A stretch of DNA of 5,950 nt from Oscillospiraceae bacterium (GTDB lineage: Bacteria > Bacillota > Clostridia > Oscillospirales > UBA929), in assembly GCA_009777685.1 (NCBI GenBank), contig WRLJ01000114.1, positions 1 to 5,950 of the forward strand, in the 5' to 3' direction. The notes under the pieces were generated by a model that worked only from the letters and a program-made list of their open reading frames with translations, did no database searches and had not been told where the DNA came from. Each line of letters starts with the position of its first letter. Positions within the stretch are counted from its first letter, which is position 1. Below, piece by piece: positions 5,611-5,950 of the stretch. A program made the position numbers and the translations under genes.

Positions 5611-5784
5611 CGAAGGTGGAAGCGGCACGTTGCCGCCGGTACCTTACGACATGCGCGACAAGTCGCGGACCGACCGCTCCGGAAAACCGCAAATCCCCGC
5701 TTGAAAACAAGAGAACGGCGGGGTATAATGTCTTTGCGCTCGCGGCGCCGGAAACGGTTGCGTAAGGTGCTGTGCTCACCTTCG
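5611..5784. repeat. Nested inverted repeat with two alternative pairings
   Basis: Two stem-loops, 5611-5648 and 5761-5784, carry matching arms. CGAAGGTG (5611-5618) is exactly complementary to CACCTTCG (5777-5784). ACCTTACG (5641-5648) is exactly complementary to CGTAAGGT (5761-5768). Each pair of arms can instead fold locally (AAGGT 5613-5617 with ACCTT 5641-5645; AAGGTG 5764-5769 with CACCTT 5777-5782), with one unpaired base if the outer CG pairs are included. The left loop also contains GCGGCA/TGCCGC (5622-5627 with 5631-5636). A separate palindrome, CGCGAC-AA-GTCGCG, is at 5654-5667. Confidence 0.7.
5701..5729 (+). promoter_or_regulatory. Candidate sigma-A promoter pointing right
   Basis: TTGAAA (5701-5706) and TATAAT (5724-5729) are 17 bp apart. 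A transcript would begin near 5736, a few bases before the four-helix structure at 5741-5821, antisense to the RCC1 leader. No gene follows on this strand within the window. Confidence 0.6.
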
Positions 5785-5821
5785 CAGGGCCTTGATGTTG
5801 CAAGCATCAAAGTCTGCCGCG
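5741..5821. ncRNA. Compact four-way-junction RNA candidate
   Basis: An outer stem, CGCGGC (5741-5746) with GCCGCG (5816-5821), encloses three hairpins. The first is 5747-5750 with 5755-5758 around GAAA, a GNRA loop on the plus strand. The second is 5759-5769 with 5777-5786, ten pairs with one bulge and a 7-nt loop. The third is 5792-5797 with 5805-5810, with a 7-nt loop. The first two follow the outer stem with no linker; the other joints are GGGCC and AGTCT. This fits the 5' leader of the RCC1 mRNA (minus strand) or a small RNA on the plus strand. It does not match tRNA, SRP RNA, tmRNA or any riboswitch class I can recall. No strong T-run terminator follows on either strand; the nearest is a CCCCGC/GCGGGG hairpin on the minus strand near 5695-5723. 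Confidence 0.5.
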
Positions 5822-5868
5822 GGGGCTCCTTTTGCGCGTTTGGCACAAGCCGGCTCCCGAACGAAATT

Positions 5869-5897
5869 ATCATACCGCCTTCGGCAGGATTTGTCAA
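5869..5897 (-). promoter_or_regulatory. Candidate sigma-A promoter for the RCC1 leader
   Basis: On the minus strand TTGACA (5897-5892) and TATGAT (5874-5869) are 17 bp apart, close to full consensus. Transcription would begin near 5862 and give a leader of about 345 nt before the RCC1 ATG, containing the four-way structure and the nested inverted repeat. Confidence 0.8.
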
Positions 5898-5909
5898 GGG
5901 GAAATTTTC

Positions 5910-5949
5910 GGGGCCGCGGTCCTCCCACCGGCCCCCCATCTGCGGCCCC
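5910..5949. other. GC-rich stem-loop at the window edge
   Basis: GGGGCCGC (5910-5917) pairs with GCGGCCCC (5942-5949) around a 24-base loop. It lies just upstream of the minus-strand promoter. It could belong to the end of a gene beyond the window, but no T run of terminator type adjoins it here (only ATTTTC at 5904-5909). Confidence 0.35.
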
Positions 5950-5950
5950 C

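Noticed and set aside
5535..5805. Minus-strand open frame (MLATSRPCEGEH...) ending 17 bp before the RCC1 gene
   Set aside because: It is Arg/Cys-rich without family resemblance and runs through the hairpin structures; the nearest GGAG is about 18 nt before its ATG. It could be a leader ORF, but nothing supports that.
5741..5821. tRNA or tRNA-Sec
   Set aside because: The arm lengths do not fit a cloverleaf and there is no TTCGA T-loop or CCA-type acceptor end.

Overview
The window looks like a GC-rich member of the Clostridia (Oscillospirales/Ruminococcaceae-like). This is inferred from family content and repeat style, not from a marker gene. It holds a K+-dependent type membrane pyrophosphatase, a secreted RCC1-repeat protein ending in two copper-amine-oxidase-N-like (stalk) repeats, and many short GC-rich palindromes of the CGTAGGGG type. 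Consensus sigma-70/sigma-A promoters and Shine-Dalgarno sites are easy to see against the GC-rich background.

Layout. 1-290 is non-coding and palindrome-rich. 291-917 (+) encodes a short PgeF/YlmD (laccase-domain) protein that has the metal-binding core but lacks part of the usual N-terminal region. 967-1226 is a promoter followed by a long leader with a GNRA-capped hairpin, three mutually exclusive hairpins ending in an intrinsic terminator, and a possible 33-codon leader ORF. This leads into 1227-3419 (+), the membrane-bound ion-pumping pyrophosphatase (hppA). A strong terminator (3447-3478) closes that unit. 3549-3656 is a 108-bp MITE-like element made of four hairpins. 3714-3943 is an array of five palindromes sharing a CGTAGGGG edge. 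4000-5517 (-) encodes a secreted seven-blade RCC1-like propeller protein. 5518-5950 has no convincing gene. It holds two face-to-face consensus promoters around a compact four-helix RNA-like structure, plus a nested inverted repeat whose arms can pair in two alternative ways.

How the parts relate. pgeF and hppA lie in the same direction, but hppA has its own promoter, so they need not be one operon. The hppA leader has the architecture of transcription attenuation (aptamer-like domain, antiterminator, terminator), which suggests the ion-pumping pyrophosphatase is controlled by a ligand or condition; the ligand is unknown. The RCC1 gene converges on hppA across the repeat block and has a long (about 345-nt) structured leader of its own. 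The two leader regions are the most likely places for undescribed biology here; the proteins belong to known families.
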